Assembly: GCA_041752735.1 (NCBI GenBank) | Contig: JBGSVW010000038.1 | Span: 1-33,466 of the forward strand | Direction: 5' to 3' | Length of the DNA: 33,466 nt | DNA from: UBA1422 sp041752735 | GTDB lineage: Bacteria; Bacillota; Clostridia; Peptostreptococcales; Anaerovoracaceae | Shown: positions 32,242 through 33,466 of the stretch, one piece after another | Position numbering within the stretch: position 1 is the first letter of the stretch | How the letters are laid out: every line of letters begins with the position of its first letter | The notes under the pieces: generated by a model | The model's input: only the letters and a program-made list of their open reading frames with translations | Told to the model about the DNA's origin: nothing | Database searches by the model: none | Position numbers and translations under genes: made by a program

Positions 32242-33466
32242 ATGGCATTTGAAGGCTTAACCGAAAAACTTCAAAAAACCTTTAAAATCTTAAAGGGTAA
32301 AGGATCCCTTACAGAAGCGGATATTGATACCGCAATGAGGGAGGTCCGTCTGGCCCTATTGGAAGCGGACGTAAATTTTAAAGTCGTGAAAGACTTTGTG
32401 GCAGTAGTTAAAGAGAAATCTTTAGGCGCAGACGTCCTCCAAAGTTTGACTCCTGCACAACAGGTCATAAAAATAGTCAATACACAACTGACAGAGTTAA
32501 TGGGCGGAGTCAACAGCAAACTGACCTACTCCCCCAGGGGATTTACTGTTTATCTAATGGTAGGACTTCAAGGAACAGGAAAAACTACCACCTGCGGAAA
32601 ATTGGCGCTATACTTAAAAAAGAACGGTAAAAAACCCATGCTCTGTGCATGCGATATTTACCGTCCTGCAGCCATCGACCAACTGGAGGTGGTGGGCAAG
32701 TCTGTTGACACTCCGGTATTTACCATGCGTGATAGCAAAGATCCCGCAAAAATCGCATTGGAAGCTATGAAACAAGCTGAGCTCAAAGGCTATGATGCGC
32801 TGATTGTAGACACAGCAGGACGTTTGCAGATTGATGAACCCTTGATGGAAGAACTGGCTCAAATCAAAAAAGCAGTCAAACCCCATGAGATTTTACTGGT
32901 GGTTGACGCCCTAACGGGACAGGATGCAGTTAATACCGCAGAAGGATTCAACGAAAAATTAGGAATTGACGGAATTATTATGACAAAACTGGACGGTGAC
33001 GCACGTGGCGGTGCTGCCCTGTCAGTCAGAAGAGTCACCGGCAAACCCATTAAATTTGTGGGAATGGGCGAAAAAATAGATGCATTGGAACCCTTCCATC
33101 CGGAGCGGATGGCCAGTAGAATCCTAGGTATGGGAGACATGATGTCTCTCATCGAAAAAGCAGAAGAAAACTTCGACAAGGATCAAGCCGAAAAACTGGA
33201 AAAAAAGCTTCGCAAAAATGAATTCACCCTGGATGATTTCCTGGAGCAAATGTCTCAAATAAAAAATATGGGAGGCATTGCCAAAATGCTGGAAATGATG
33301 CCAGGTGCCGGATCCCAACAAATGAAGGGTGTGGACGTCGACAAAAGCGAAAAAGAAGTGGTTCAGATGGAAGCAATCATCCGGTCCATGACAATAGCAG
33401 AACGCCGGGATCCTTCTGTACTGAATGCAAGCAGACGTAAGCGAATTGCAGCAGGAAGCGGACAAC
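32242..33466 (+). CDS. ffh: Signal recognition particle protein Ffh (3' end outside window)
   Basis: The first 408 residues of SRP54/Ffh (full length about 445), cut by the window edge, not truncated. The N domain has four helices (1-85). The G domain holds GLQGTGKTTT at 108-117, CDIYRPAAIDQL, VDTAGRLQID (G3) and TKLDGDARGGAALS (G4). The M domain starts near residue 297. It contains the methionine-rich signal-binding segment (MGGIAKMLEMMPG) and the RNA-binding start SRRKRIAAGSG just before the edge. The ribosome binding site (CGGAG) lies 11 bases after ylxM. ftsY, often a neighbour, is not in the window. Confidence 0.97.
   Translation, partial: MAFEGLTEKLQKTFKILKGKGSLTEADIDTAMREVRLALLEADVNFKVVKDFVAVVKEKSLGADVLQSLTPAQQVIKIVNTQLTELMGGVNSKLTYSPRGFTVYLMVGLQGTGKTTTCGKLALYLKKNGKKPMLCACDIYRPAAIDQLEVVGKSVDTPVFTMRDSKDPAKIALEAMKQAELKGYDALIVDTAGRLQIDEPLMEELAQIKKAVKPHEILLVVDALTGQDAVNTAEGFNEKLGIDGIIMTKLDGDARGGAALSVRRVTGKPIKFVGMGEKIDALEPFHPERMASRILGMGDMMSLIEKAEENFDKDQAEKLEKKLRKNEFTLDDFLEQMSQIKNMGGIAKMLEMMPGAGSQQMKGVDVDKSEKEVVQMEAIIRSMTIAERRDPSVLNASRRKRIAAGSGQ

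Overview
The window is a stretch of a low-to-mid GC Gram-positive (Firmicutes, class Clostridia-like) chromosome. The evidence is CodY, a PASTA-domain kinase paired with a PP2C phosphatase, YlxM next to Ffh, HslVU next to CodY, a large tRNA array with encoded CCA ends, strong AGGAGG ribosome binding sites and sigma-A type promoters. I cannot name the genus from sequence alone. Almost every gene is a recognisable housekeeping gene. I found no CRISPR array, prophage, intact insertion sequence or defence island, and no clearly novel multi-gene system. The items most worth a second look are variant housekeeping proteins and small non-coding structures.

Layout. (1) 1-1800: the 3' end of an EF-Tu gene with a terminator, then a membrane-anchored CapA-type protein with its own terminator. 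(2) 1900-6870: a DNA-processing group, yraN - comM-like yifB - dprA - topA, started by a near-consensus promoter at 1879-1907, with a second promoter inside the end of dprA for topA. (3) 6919-9866: hslV - hslU - codY. codY has its own near-consensus promoter with a CodY-box-like site just upstream, and a strong terminator. (4) 9889-11773: hflX and a yigZ-family gene, overlapping. (5) 11770-13257: a promoter, 15 tRNA genes (Val, Asp, Thr, Tyr, Gly, Gly, Arg, Gln, Lys, Ser, Ser, Trp, Pro, Met or Ile2, Phe) and a terminator. (6) 13339-15283: an MFS drug-exporter-like gene and thymidine kinase. (7) A minus-strand radical SAM gene (15258-16172), the only gene on that strand, divergent from the next block. 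(8) 16279-30466: a tightly packed run, queH - asnA - priA - def - fmt - yugP-like - rsmB - prpC - prkC - rsgA - rpe - ddl - thrS, mostly overlapping or separated by fewer than 35 bases, probably one long operon, followed by sppA. (9) 31684-31759: a four-copy nested repeat, then a promoter and ylxM - ffh, with ffh running off the end of the window.

How the genes work together. The long run joins replication restart (PriA), formyl-Met start and removal (Fmt, Def), rRNA modification and 30S assembly (RsmB, RsgA), the Ser/Thr phosphosignalling pair that senses cell wall fragments (PrpC, PrkC), a cell wall precursor enzyme (Ddl) and ThrRS. This is a growth and envelope-coupled housekeeping operon known in related form across Firmicutes. 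The ylxM-ffh pair and SppA serve protein export. No stretch above 300 bases lacks a gene, counting the tRNA array as genes.
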